A stretch of 13,116 nucleotides of DNA. Source: Candidatus Eiseniibacteriota bacterium. GTDB lineage: Bacteria; Eisenbacteria; RBG-16-71-46. A program made the position numbers and the translations under genes. A model generated the notes under the pieces. The model made no database searches and was not told the DNA's origin. It saw only the letters and a program-made list of their open reading frames with translations. The stretch spans positions 1 through 13,116 of the forward strand of contig JAHFBX010000042.1 of the NCBI GenBank assembly GCA_023249815.1, in the 5' to 3' direction. How positions within the stretch are numbered: position 1 is the stretch's first letter; every line of letters starts with the position of its first letter. Below, in pieces: positions 6,521-13,116 of the stretch.

Positions 6521-7836
6521 TCCTCGATTCGCTCCAGCACCAAGTCTTTCGGCAGCGGCTCCGGCGTCTCGTCCGCGAACGTGAAGCAGCCCGCCACGCG
6601 CGCCACCATCGCGCCGTCGCCGGCGGCAAGGTGGAGCTTCGCGAACGTGCCGCCCTTCGCGAGCCGGTCGCCGCGTTCGCGCGTCATGACGAGCCCCACG
6701 CGCGGGTCCACGGCGTCCTCCTTGGCGAGCCGGCCGCCGCCCATCGCCACCACCGCCTCGCCCAGTGCGAAGCAGTCGCAACCCGCGAGGATGCCGGCCC
6801 GCGGCGCCTGCAGCTCCACCACCTTGGGGGCGGCGTGGAATGGTTCCCCGTGCTCGAGGGAGCGCGTGTCGCCGCCCTGCGCGTGCGCCATCGCGAGGAA
6901 GCGCTCCGCCGCATGGCCCTCGTCGAGCGCCTGGGTCACGCGCACGCGGGCGGTGTCCGGGTTCGGGGCCGCGCCCGCCAGCCACAGCATCTCCGCCGCG
7001 AGCGTCAGCGTCAGCTCGCGCGTGCCGGGAACGGGCTGGCCGCGCAACACCTGCCACGCCTCGCGCACCTCGAGCGCGTTCCCCACTGCCCAGCCGATCG
7101 GCCAGCTCATGTCCGTGATGCACGCGGACGCAGTCGCTCCGAGCGCGCGCGTCGTCTCCACCAGCCGCCGGGCGAGCGAGCGTGCCGCATCGGGCGTCTT
7201 CATGAACGCGCCGCTGCCACACTTCACGTCGTAGACGATCGCGCGCGCGCCCTCGGCGATCTTCTTGGACACGATGCTCGACACAATGAACGGCTCGAAC
7301 TCCACCGTGGCGGTGACATCTCGAAGCGAATAGAACAGCCCGTCCGCCGGCGCCAGGTCGGGCCCCTGCCCCACCATGACCAGCCCCAGCTTTCGCATCT
7401 GCTCCGTCATGACCGCGGGCTCGAGCCGGGTCTGGAATCCGGGGATACACTCCAGTTTGTCGAGCGTGCCGCCGGTATGTCCGAGGCCGCGCCCGCTCAC
7501 CATGGGCACGGGCACGCCGCATGCGGCCACGAGCGGCGCCAGCGCGAGCGAGATCTTGTCGCCGACTCCGCCCGTCGAGTGCTTGTCGGCGGCCACGCCG
7601 AGCGCCTTCCAGTCGAACACGCGCCCGGAGTGCAGGAAGGCCTGCGTCAGCGCGTCGGTCTCGCTGGCATCGAGACCGCGCAGGAACGCCGCCATCAACC
7701 AGGCGCTCGCCTGGTAGTCCGGGATCTCGCGCGCCGCGCACGCGGCCACGAAAGCGCGCAGCGCCGTGGGGTCGTGCGCGTGGCCATCGCGCTTCGTACG
7801 GATGAACTCGCGTGGGTCGAGCGAGCCGAGCGCCAA
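6517..7836 (-). CDS. deoA: Thymidine / pyrimidine-nucleoside phosphorylase
   Basis: Cleaves thymidine, deoxyuridine or uridine with phosphate to the free base and (deoxy)ribose-1-phosphate in the cytosol. 439 aa, the usual length. Seen: FIRTKRDG near the start; phosphate-binding KHSTGGVGDK at 85-94; the family signature SGRGLGHTGGTLDKLE at 114-129; and base-binding Arg172, Ser187 and Lys191 in LRDVTATVEF...IVSSIVSKK, matching Arg171/Ser186/Lys190 of the E. coli enzyme. The C-terminal alpha/beta domain includes AMGGGRLAKEDAVDPRVG. The start is an unusual TTG at 7836, one base after the deoC stop (TGAGTTG), with AAGGGA inside the end of deoC 9 nt upstream. The fold fits the first residues of known DeoA proteins, so TTG is credible. 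Last gene of the operon; its TAG overlaps tail-to-tail with the gene at 5756-6520. Whether it prefers thymidine or also takes uridine cannot be decided from sequence alone. Confidence 0.95.
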   Translation of the reverse strand: MALGSLDPREFIRTKRDGHAHDPTALRAFVAACAAREIPDYQASAWLMAAFLRGLDASETDALTQAFLHSGRVFDWKALGVAADKHSTGGVGDKISLALAPLVAACGVPVPMVSGRGLGHTGGTLDKLECIPGFQTRLEPAVMTEQMRKLGLVMVGQGPDLAPADGLFYSLRDVTATVEFEPFIVSSIVSKKIAEGARAIVYDVKCGSGAFMKTPDAARSLARRLVETTRALGATASACITDMSWPIGWAVGNALEVREAWQVLRGQPVPGTRELTLTLAAEMLWLAGAAPNPDTARVRVTQALDEGHAAERFLAMAHAQGGDTRSLEHGEPFHAAPKVVELQAPRAGILAGCDCFALGEAVVAMGGGRLAKEDAVDPRVGLVMTRERGDRLAKGGTFAKLHLAAGDGAMVARVAGCFTFADETPEPLPKDLVLERIED

Positions 7837-7837
7837 C

Positions 7838-8797
7838 TCAGTACTTCCCTTCGCCAGCCGCTTCGCCCCGCACGATCTTCACGCCTGCGGACGCGCCGAG
7901 CCGCGTCGCGCCCGCGGCCACCATCTTCTCGGCGTCCTCCTTCGTGCGCACGCCGCCCGAGGCCTTGACCCCCATCTCGGGGCCCACGGTCTCGCGCATG
8001 AGCTGCACGTCCTCCACGGTGGCGCCGCCGCCACCGAAGCCAGTGGATGTCTTCACGAAGTCGGCGCCCGCCGCCTTCGCGAGCGTGCAGCCCATCACCT
8101 TCTCGTCGCGCGTCAAGAGCGCCGTCTCGAGGATGACCTTCACGAGCGCGCTGGCGTGCCCGCTTGCGGGCCCGGCCGCGTTCACGACGCCATGGATGTC
8201 CTGTTCGACGAGCGCGTAGTCACGCGACTTCAAGGCGCCGATGTTGATGACCATGTCCACCTCCTCGGCGCCTTGCTCCAGCGCGCGGCGCGTCTCGTAT
8301 GCCTTGGTGTCGGGCAGGTGCGCGCCGAGCGGGAACCCGATCACCGTGCACACGCGCACACCCGAGCCGCGCAAGAGTTCGCGGCACAGTGCGACCCAGT
8401 TGGGATTCACGCACACGCTCGCGAAGCAGAACTGTGCGGCCTCGCGGCAGAGCTGCTCCACCTCCTCACGTGTCGCGTCGGGCTTCAAGAGCGTGTGGTC
8501 GATGAGGCTCGCGAGGCCGTCCGAGGCCGGGCAGTAGCCCATGGTGGCCACGACGCGCGAAGCGCCGGCGGCGGCGAGCAATCGCGTCTCCTCGGGCCCG
8601 CGCACGCCGGCGATGCCCCAGTTGTGGCAGCGCTCGCACGTGACAGGGTCGTGCACGACCTCGCCCACGGGCAGCGTCATCGGCGAGGACGAAGGTCGCG
8701 GTGTCGCGGGCACCGGCGCGGTGGGCGCGGCGTGACGCATGGCCGCGAGCACCTGGCGCGTGATCAACTCCACCAGCTGGTCGCGATCCTGTTTCAC
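7838..8797 (-). CDS. deoC: Deoxyribose-phosphate aldolase with N-terminal extension
   Basis: Class I aldolase splitting 2-deoxyribose-5-phosphate into acetaldehyde and glyceraldehyde-3-phosphate, the last step of deoxynucleoside breakdown. The core TIM barrel starts at LIDHTLLKPDAT (98-109). It contains VDMVINIGALKS (Asp181), the Schiff-base lysine in FVKTSTGF (Lys249) and VKASGGVRT (Lys278), equivalent to Asp102/Lys167/Lys201 of E. coli. At 319 aa it is about 100 residues longer than the usual 220. The extra N-terminus has a predicted helix (QDRDQLVELITRQVLAAMR), a Pro/Ala-rich linker at about 23-45, and a small module with CERCHNWG (Cys54, Cys57) and AAAGASRVVATMGYCP. I chose GTG 8797 because it overlaps the cdd stop (GTGA) and begins the helix; the open frame runs on upstream only inside cdd. 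The role of the extension is unknown; metal binding or oligomer contacts are possible. Confidence 0.93.
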   Translation of the reverse strand: MKQDRDQLVELITRQVLAAMRHAAPTAPVPATPRPSSSPMTLPVGEVVHDPVTCERCHNWGIAGVRGPEETRLLAAAGASRVVATMGYCPASDGLASLIDHTLLKPDATREEVEQLCREAAQFCFASVCVNPNWVALCRELLRGSGVRVCTVIGFPLGAHLPDTKAYETRRALEQGAEEVDMVINIGALKSRDYALVEQDIHGVVNAAGPASGHASALVKVILETALLTRDEKVMGCTLAKAAGADFVKTSTGFGGGGATVEDVQLMRETVGPEMGVKASGGVRTKEDAEKMVAAGATRLGASAGVKIVRGEAAGEGKY

Positions 8798-9180
8798 CGC
8801 CGCCTGCCTGTTCGAGGAGTCAACTCGAACTGGTCGGGTAGCAGCGCCGACAGCCGCTTGCGCAGCATGTGGCCGCGCATGTCGCGCCAGTACACCCACA
8901 GGTCGGGCGAGAACTCGGCGAGCACCTGGCGGCAGGCTCCGCACGGCGGCGCGCCATGCCCCGCGCGCGCGGTCACCGCGATGGCCTCGAACTCGCGCTC
9001 GCCCTCGCTCACGGCCGTGAACAGCGCCGTGCGTTCGGCGCAGCAGGTGAGCCCGAATGACGCGTTCTCGACGTTGCAGCCACGGTAGACCCGGCCCGAG
9101 GCGGCGAGCAATGCGGCGCCCACGGCGAAACGCGAGTAGGGCGAGTGGCTGGCCGCGCGCGCCGAGACCGCTTGGCGCAT
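8794..9180 (-). CDS. cdd: Cytidine deaminase
   Basis: Zinc-dependent hydrolytic deaminase turning (deoxy)cytidine into (deoxy)uridine, feeding the phosphorylase encoded two genes on. From ATG 9180 it is 128 aa, typical of the small tetrameric form. Seen: SPYSRFAVGAALL (13-25); GCNVENASFG; the zinc/proton-shuttle motif CAERTALF with Cys47 and Glu49; and PPCGACRQVLAEF with the other zinc ligands Cys80 and Cys83. All catalytic residues are present. The start is uncertain. ATG 9180 has AAGGGA 4 nt upstream, but a GTG at 9249 in frame would give 151 aa. That option would restore the RELMRQAV helix aligning with the N-terminus of the B. subtilis enzyme, and would cut the gap to deoB from 83 to 14 nt. 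The TGA stop at 8794-8796 overlaps the deoC GTG, so the two are translationally coupled. Confidence 0.94.
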   Translation of the reverse strand: MRQAVSARAASHSPYSRFAVGAALLAASGRVYRGCNVENASFGLTCCAERTALFTAVSEGEREFEAIAVTARAGHGAPPCGACRQVLAEFSPDLWVYWRDMRGHMLRKRLSALLPDQFELTPRTGRRR

Positions 9181-9263
9181 GAGTTCCCTTGGCCCGGTGC
9201 GCGCGTCGCCGTTCGTGACGCGGGCCGCCCGTGCGCGGGCCGGCTTCACGCGTCGTGACGCGC

Positions 9264-10430
9264 TCACGCGCGCAACTCCTTCAAGAAGCTCGTGCCCGCA
9301 CGCGGCGCTTTCACCGAGAACAGCTCGGCCAGCGTGGCACCGAGATCGGCGAACGTGGCGCGCGTGCCCAGGTCCACGCCGTCTCGCACGCGCGGCCCCG
9401 ACACGATCAGCGGCACGTACTCGCGCGTGTGGTCGGTGCCGGGCGTCGTGGGGTCGTTGCCGTGGTCGGCCGTCACCCACGCCATCTCGTCGTCGCGCAG
9501 GCGGCCGGCGAATTCGCCCAGGGCCGCGTCGAATCGCTCGAGCGCACGCGCGAATCCCGCCGCATCCTTCCGGTGGCCGTACTGGGTGTAGAAGTCCACG
9601 AGGTTCGCGAACACGAGCCCGTCCCCCGCGCGCCTGACCAGGTCCAGCAACACCATCTCGCCCTCCTCGTTGCTGGTGGTGTGAATGGCGTCTCCCACGC
9701 CTCGCCCCGCGAACAGATCGTCCACCTTCCCCACGGTGACCACGCGCCGACCGTCGCCGCGCAGGCGATCGAGCATCGTGGGCGCCGTGGGCTCGAGTGA
9801 GAAGTCGCGCCGGCGCGACGTTCGTCGGTAGCTCCCCGGTTCGCCCTCGAACGGCCGCGCGATCACGCGTCCCACCGCGTGCGGCCCCGTGAGCATCTCG
9901 CGCGCGGCGCGGCACGCCGCGTAGAGCTGCTCCACGGGCACGGTGCGCTCGTGCGCCGCCACCTGGAACACGGAATCGGCTGAAGTGTACACGATGAAAT
10001 CGCCGGTCTGTTGATGGCGCTCGCCCAGGTTCGCGATGATCTCGGTGCCCGAGGCCGCCATGTTGCCCATCCAGCCGCGCTGCACGCGCTCGCTCCAGGC
10101 ATCCAGCAGCTCACGCGGGAAGCCCTCGGGATACGTGGGGAACGCTTGGTCCAGCACGAGTCCCATCATCTCCCAGTGGCCGGTCGTGCTGTCCTTGCCG
10201 GGGCTCTTCTCGGAGAGCCGCCCGCGCGCGCCGCGCGGCGCGAGCGACGGGCGCACCCCGGGCATTGGGATCAGGTTGCCGAGGCCGTGTGCCTCGAGCA
10301 CGGGAAGTTTCAACTTCCCGGCGCGTTCCGCGACGTGCAGCAGCGTGTTGGCGCCGGCGTCGCCGTACTGGTCCGCGTCCGGAAGCGCTCCGATGCCGAC
10401 ACCGTCCAGCACGATCAGGAAGACGCGCAC
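9264..10430 (-). CDS. deoB: Phosphopentomutase
   Basis: Mn-dependent alkaline-phosphatase-superfamily mutase interconverting (deoxy)ribose-1- and 5-phosphate, linking nucleoside phosphorolysis to the aldolase and to pentose metabolism. The 388-aa length is normal. Seen: metal ligand Asp9 in FLIVLDGVGIG; the phosphorylated Thr in KDSTTGHWEMMG (Thr82/83); VDFYTQYGHRKD with Asp279 and His286; and TADHGNDPTTPGTDHTREYVP with Asp322, His323 and His334. The set of metal ligands is complete, so it should be active. The start is GTG 10430, with a strong GGAGG (10439-10443) 8 nt upstream and only 3 nt after the alr stop, so it is clearly co-transcribed with alr. A perfect 9-bp inverted repeat (10301-10320) lies inside the coding sequence. 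cdd follows. Confidence 0.96.
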   Translation of the reverse strand: MRVFLIVLDGVGIGALPDADQYGDAGANTLLHVAERAGKLKLPVLEAHGLGNLIPMPGVRPSLAPRGARGRLSEKSPGKDSTTGHWEMMGLVLDQAFPTYPEGFPRELLDAWSERVQRGWMGNMAASGTEIIANLGERHQQTGDFIVYTSADSVFQVAAHERTVPVEQLYAACRAAREMLTGPHAVGRVIARPFEGEPGSYRRTSRRRDFSLEPTAPTMLDRLRGDGRRVVTVGKVDDLFAGRGVGDAIHTTSNEEGEMVLLDLVRRAGDGLVFANLVDFYTQYGHRKDAAGFARALERFDAALGEFAGRLRDDEMAWVTADHGNDPTTPGTDHTREYVPLIVSGPRVRDGVDLGTRATFADLGATLAELFSVKAPRAGTSFLKELRA

Positions 10431-10433
10431 TGC

Positions 10434-11657
10434 CTAGGCCTCCGTGGCCGCGGCGTCGCGCCGCCTCAGGTAGTCGGTCACCGGCGGCGACCAATCCGCG
10501 CGCTCACCGATCAACGTCGAGACGCGCACGGGCTGGTCGGCGCGAACGTAGAGCCTCGTCACGCGCTTACCGATCGTGCACAGGATCTCGTACGGCAGCG
10601 TCTCGCTCCCGGCCGCGACCTCCTCGACGGGCAGCGACACTCCACGCTGCTCGCCGAACAACACCACCTCGTCGCCCACGGCCACGCCCGGCACGTCGCT
10701 GACGTCCACCATCGTGAGGTCCATGGTGACCCGTCCCAGGATGGGCACCCGCCTGCCGCCCACGAGCATGTGGCCGCGATTCGAGAGCAGCCACGAGTAG
10801 CCGTGGCCGTAGCCCACGGGCACGACGCCCATCCGCGTCGGGCGCGTCGTCGTGTGCGTGCGCGCGTAGCTCACGTGCGTGCCCGCGGGCAGGTCGCGCA
10901 CCTGAACGAGCCGGCTCCGGAACGACATCACCGGAGCGAGCTCGGGTTGCGCCTCGTCGCGCGATGGGTGGAGTCCGTACGCGATGAGCCCGACGCGCAC
11001 CCAATCGAACAGCGCCTCGGGCAGGTTCACCGTGCCGGCGCTGTTCGCGGCATGCACGCGCGGCGGACGTAGCCCCCTAGCCTCGAGCCGCTCGAGCAGG
11101 CCCTGGAAGCGGCCGGTTTGTTCGTGGGCGTATGACAGGTCGGCCGCGTCGGCGTCGGGGAAGTGCGTGTAGACGCTCGCGAGCCGAAGTCCGGGAAGCT
11201 TGCACGCCTCCGCCACGAACGCCTCGGCCTCGCGGAGATCCACACCTGCTCGGCCCATGCCGGTGTCCACCTCCACGTGGAAGCGCACGGCACGGCCGGC
11301 ATGCACCGCCTCGTCGGAGAGCGCGCGCGCGAACCCCAGATCGCACACGGTGGGGTCCACCTGGTGCTGCACCGCTTCGGGGATCTCGCCCGACAGGAGC
11401 GGCGACATGGCCATGATCGGGAGCCGGCTCCCCGAGCGGCGGAGCTGCATGCCCTCCAGGAGCGTCGCCACGCCGAGCTGGGAGACGCCCTCGCGTTCCG
11501 CGGCGGCGGCCATGTCCGCCGCGCCGTGCCCGTAGGCGTCCGCCTTGGCCACGAGCAGCACCTCGCGCTTGGGCCCGATGTGACGGCGGATCGCCCGCAG
11601 GTTGGCGGCGAAGCGGTCGAGATCGACCTCGACCCAGGTGGAGACAGGCATCGGCAC
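10434..11657 (-). CDS. alr: Alanine racemase (PLP-dependent)
   Basis: Interconverts L- and D-alanine in the cytosol, supplying D-Ala for peptidoglycan. The 407-aa protein has the fold-III PLP barrel with Schiff-base Lys38 in LLVAKADAYGHG, FHVEVDTGMGRAG (Arg136), VYTHF, AANSAGTV and RVGLIAYGLHP (Arg221, near the pyridine nitrogen). The C-terminal beta domain carries the second catalytic base Tyr264 in SYARTHTT and GRVTMDLTMVDVS (Met312). The start is GTG 11657, chosen because AGGAG (11665-11669) lies 7 nt upstream; ATG 11651 would leave 13 nt. First gene of the minus-strand operon, ending 3 nt before the deoB start. Pairing with nucleoside-salvage genes is not a functional pathway I know; shared expression may simply reflect operon packing. 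Confidence 0.96.
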   Translation of the reverse strand: MPMPVSTWVEVDLDRFAANLRAIRRHIGPKREVLLVAKADAYGHGAADMAAAAEREGVSQLGVATLLEGMQLRRSGSRLPIMAMSPLLSGEIPEAVQHQVDPTVCDLGFARALSDEAVHAGRAVRFHVEVDTGMGRAGVDLREAEAFVAEACKLPGLRLASVYTHFPDADAADLSYAHEQTGRFQGLLERLEARGLRPPRVHAANSAGTVNLPEALFDWVRVGLIAYGLHPSRDEAQPELAPVMSFRSRLVQVRDLPAGTHVSYARTHTTTRPTRMGVVPVGYGHGYSWLLSNRGHMLVGGRRVPILGRVTMDLTMVDVSDVPGVAVGDEVVLFGEQRGVSLPVEEVAAGSETLPYEILCTIGKRVTRLYVRADQPVRVSTLIGERADWSPPVTDYLRRRDAAATEA

Positions 11658-11905
11658 GCGGTGGCTCCTGGCCGGGCGTTTCGTGCTCGCGATTCCTCGG
11701 AGTCGTCCGGGCTCGCGTTTGGTCTACACTGCCGCCGCGCGGGCGCGACAGCATCCGCCGCCCGGCGTTGCCTCGTGGCACGGCCGGAACGGGCCGCGCA
11801 TCCTATCGCTACTCGTTCGCGCCTCGCCAGCGGCTGTACCGCGGCCCTTCCTCGGCGCGGTGATCACGCAGGCTTGACGACAGAGCTCCCCGTGGAAGGC
11901 TCGCG
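11658..11905. other. Divergent intergenic region, promoters not resolved
   Basis: This stretch separates the minus-strand alr operon from the plus-strand DUF4126 unit, so it should contain promoters for both. The only hexamer worth noting is TACACT (11725-11730, plus strand), with the overlapping TGTAGACC on the minus strand. Neither has a clear -35 partner. No hairpin with a T-run, no repeat and no tRNA were seen. Open frames here are antisense extensions with no ribosome site. Confidence 0.4.
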
Positions 11906-11986
11906 ATGAGACGGCCGCTCACTGTATCGCTGATGGCCCGCGCTGCGCACGCCGCACGCCGCGCGACCCAGCGGGGCATCACGTGA
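11906..11986 (+). CDS. Small ORF (26 aa), possible leader coupled to DUF4126 gene
   Basis: ATG 11906 is preceded by a strong Shine-Dalgarno site, GGAAGG (11894-11899), with ideal 6-nt spacing. The frame runs 26 codons (starting MRRPLTVSL, ending ATQRGIT) to TGA at 11984-11986. That stop overlaps the GTG start of the DUF4126 gene at 11983 (GTGA). The peptide is rich in Arg and Ala and resembles no family I know. The best ribosome site in the region belongs to this small frame, not to the membrane-protein gene. The likely role is therefore translational coupling or a regulatory leader; a functional small protein is less likely. Composition at third positions is mostly G/C after the first few codons. 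Confidence 0.45.
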   Translation: MRRPLTVSLMARAAHAARRATQRGIT

Positions 11987-12585
11987 CGCACGTCGAGCTG
12001 ACGACGCTGGACCTGGTGCTCGCGGGCTTCGCGGGCGTAGCGATCGCCGCCGCGTGCGGGCTCCGCGCGTTCCTCCCACTCCTGGCGCTCTCGCTCGGCG
12101 TGCGATTCGGCTTCCTGCACGTCGCGCCGTCGGCGATGTGGATCGCGAGCGCGCCCGCGATCATCGCGCTCCTCTGGGCCACGGTGCTCGAGTTGGCGGC
12201 CGACAAGGTGCCGGCGCTCGATCATCTGCTGGACCTATTCGCCACCGCGCTCCGCCCGATCGCCGCTGCGATGGCGGCGTGGTGCACGTTCACGGGTGTG
12301 CACCCGGCGCTCGGCGTGGCGGCGGCGGTGGTGCTCGGCGCAGGCGCGATGGGCGTGCATGTCGCGAAAGCGAAAGTCCGGCTCGGGAGCAGCATGCTCT
12401 CATTCGGAACGGCGAATCCGTTCCTCTCATTCTTGGAGGACGCCATCGCCACCGGGCTCTCGGCCATGGCGGTGTTGGCGCCGCTCGCCGCCGTTCTCGG
12501 CGTCGTGCTCATGGTATGGGCGTTCCGACGAGTCTACCGAGGACCGCGGCCGGCACCGGTGGCGGAGGACCCCGGCGGCGAGTGA
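11983..12585 (+). CDS. DUF4126 family integral membrane protein
   Basis: A 200-aa multi-pass inner-membrane protein of unknown function. Hydrophobic segments lie at about residues 9-40 (LVLAGFAGVAIAAACGLRAF and LPLLALSLG), 52-72, 91-126 and 156-181. A basic, Pro-rich cytoplasmic tail (FRRVYRGPRPAP) follows. Features recalled from DUF4126 proteins are present: the AACGLRAFLPLL start, VLELAADKVPALDHLLD after the second helix, and the RLGSS...TANPFLSFLED stretch before the last helices. Length is as expected. The start is GTG 11983, overlapping the stop of the preceding 26-codon ORF; only a weak GGGG precedes it directly, consistent with coupled translation. An 81-nt gap leads to the next gene on the same strand. 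No biochemical role is known to me for this family. Confidence 0.8.
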   Translation: MTHVELTTLDLVLAGFAGVAIAAACGLRAFLPLLALSLGVRFGFLHVAPSAMWIASAPAIIALLWATVLELAADKVPALDHLLDLFATALRPIAAAMAAWCTFTGVHPALGVAAAVVLGAGAMGVHVAKAKVRLGSSMLSFGTANPFLSFLEDAIATGLSAMAVLAPLAAVLGVVLMVWAFRRVYRGPRPAPVAEDPGGE

Positions 12586-12666
12586 CACCCGCGCGGCCGT
12601 GTGCGAAGGTGGCGCGGCTTTCCAACCACCGCACTCTCCGGCGTCGCGAAACCCTCGAGAGCCGCC

Positions 12667-13116
12667 ATGTCCGAGACCGAGAGCCCCTCCGTCGAACGCA
12701 CCGCCCCGACCGGGCTGGACGCCATCTTCCGCCCTCGCTCCGTGGCCGTGATCGGCGCTTCTCGCCGGCCGGGTTCGATCGGCGCCGCGATCTTCAAGAA
12801 CCTGCTGGAGCATGGTTTCGAGGGGCCGGTCTACCCGGTGAACCCGTCGGCGAAGGTGGTCCAGTCCGTGCTCGCGTGGCCGAGCGTGAGCTCGATCCCG
12901 GGTGACGTGGATCTCGCGGTCATCGCGATCCCTGCGAACCGTGTGAACGCAGCGCTCGAGGAGTGCGGCCGGAAGGGCGTGCGCGGCGCCATCGTGATCA
13001 CCGCGGGCTTCAAGGAGACCGGGCCCGAGGGCGCCGAGCGCGAGCGGCAGCTTCGAGAGACCGCGCGCCGGCACGGCATGCGCCTCGTGGGACCCAACTG
13101 CCTGGGCGTCCTGAAC
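12667..13116 (+). CDS. CoA-binding NDP-forming acyl-CoA synthetase or Pat-like protein, 3' end outside window
   Basis: The first 150 residues of a larger protein; the frame is open at the window edge. After a polar leader, DAIFRPRSVAVIGASRRPGS begins the Rossmann-type CoA-binding domain of the ADP/GDP-forming acyl-CoA synthetase superfamily. GPVYPVNPSAKVVQSV, IPGDVDLAVIAIPANRV and RGAIVITAGFKETG follow, then RLVGPNCLGVLN at 139-150. The missing part decides the function. A succinyl-CoA-synthetase-like plus ATP-grasp arrangement would make it an acetate-CoA ligase, and an added GNAT domain would make it a Pat-type protein lysine acetyltransferase. The VVQSV wording fits the Pat-like group slightly better, from memory. 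Start ATG 12667 has no strong ribosome site. Transcribed in the same direction as the DUF4126 gene, 81 nt downstream. Confidence 0.85.
   Translation, partial: MSETESPSVERTAPTGLDAIFRPRSVAVIGASRRPGSIGAAIFKNLLEHGFEGPVYPVNPSAKVVQSVLAWPSVSSIPGDVDLAVIAIPANRVNAALEECGRKGVRGAIVITAGFKETGPEGAERERQLRETARRHGMRLVGPNCLGVLN

Noticed and set aside
5789..7741. Long antisense open frame (650 codons) on the minus strand
   Set aside because: It crosses the plus-strand secreted-protein gene and lies out of frame over deoA. Its product is a low-complexity Arg/Ala/Gly string, as expected from GC-rich shadow frames, whereas deoA has all family motifs.
8798..8944. Upstream extension of the deoC open frame
   Set aside because: It lies wholly within the conserved cdd coding sequence, and the GTG at 8797 gives a typical stop/start overlap.
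6631..9088. Long plus-strand open frames (6631-7968 and 7766-9088) opposite deoA, deoC and cdd
   Set aside because: Their translations are Arg/Ala/His-rich without domains. The minus-strand genes beneath them carry intact catalytic motifs.

Overview
The window is strongly GC-rich, and almost every third codon position is G or C. This is why long antisense open frames shadow nearly every gene. The gene content points to a Gram-negative-type bacterium: a bifunctional class A penicillin-binding protein, a probable outer-membrane barrel protein and a secreted lipoprotein remnant. I cannot name the phylum with confidence. The gene style would suit a little-cultured soil or sediment lineage, for example Eisenbacteria-, Gemmatimonadota- or Myxococcota-like, but that is a guess. 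No tRNA, rRNA, CRISPR array, insertion sequence or phage gene was seen.

Layout. (1) 1-3370, plus strand: a PBP1A-type peptidoglycan synthase is followed 22 nt later by an integral-membrane acyltransferase, forming a cell-envelope pair. (2) 3367-4955: a damaged or rearranged stretch. It holds a lipoprotein pseudogene with an in-frame stop in its signal peptide and no proper 3' end. Converging on it is a minus-strand gene that looks like an in-frame fusion of a truncated membrane protein and a secreted helical protein. (3) 4860-5666: a cysteine-rich winged-helix regulator (COG2345/SufR-like), divergent from the fusion gene, with an inverted repeat between them that is a good operator candidate. 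(4) 5756-6520: a cysteine-containing secreted or outer-membrane protein of unknown function. (5) 6517-11657, minus strand: a compact operon alr - deoB - cdd - deoC - deoA. (6) 11906-13116, plus strand: a 26-codon small ORF coupled by a 4-nt overlap to a DUF4126 membrane protein, then the start of a CoA-binding, NDP-forming acyl-CoA synthetase or Pat-like protein cut by the window edge.

How the genes work together. The minus-strand operon encodes a connected route for pyrimidine deoxynucleosides. Cytidine deaminase makes (deoxy)uridine, the pyrimidine phosphorylase releases (deoxy)ribose-1-phosphate, phosphopentomutase makes the 5-phosphate, and DeoC aldolase cleaves deoxyribose-5-phosphate to acetaldehyde and glyceraldehyde-3-phosphate. 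Alanine racemase heads the operon and supplies D-Ala for peptidoglycan. The D-Ala-containing peptides are the substrate of the PBP encoded in region 1.

Most of the window is ordinary housekeeping. The observations most worth a second look are the apparent gene fusion with its divergent cysteine-rich regulator and operator, the broken lipoprotein gene, the N-terminally extended DeoC with a CxxC pair, and the coupled small ORF.
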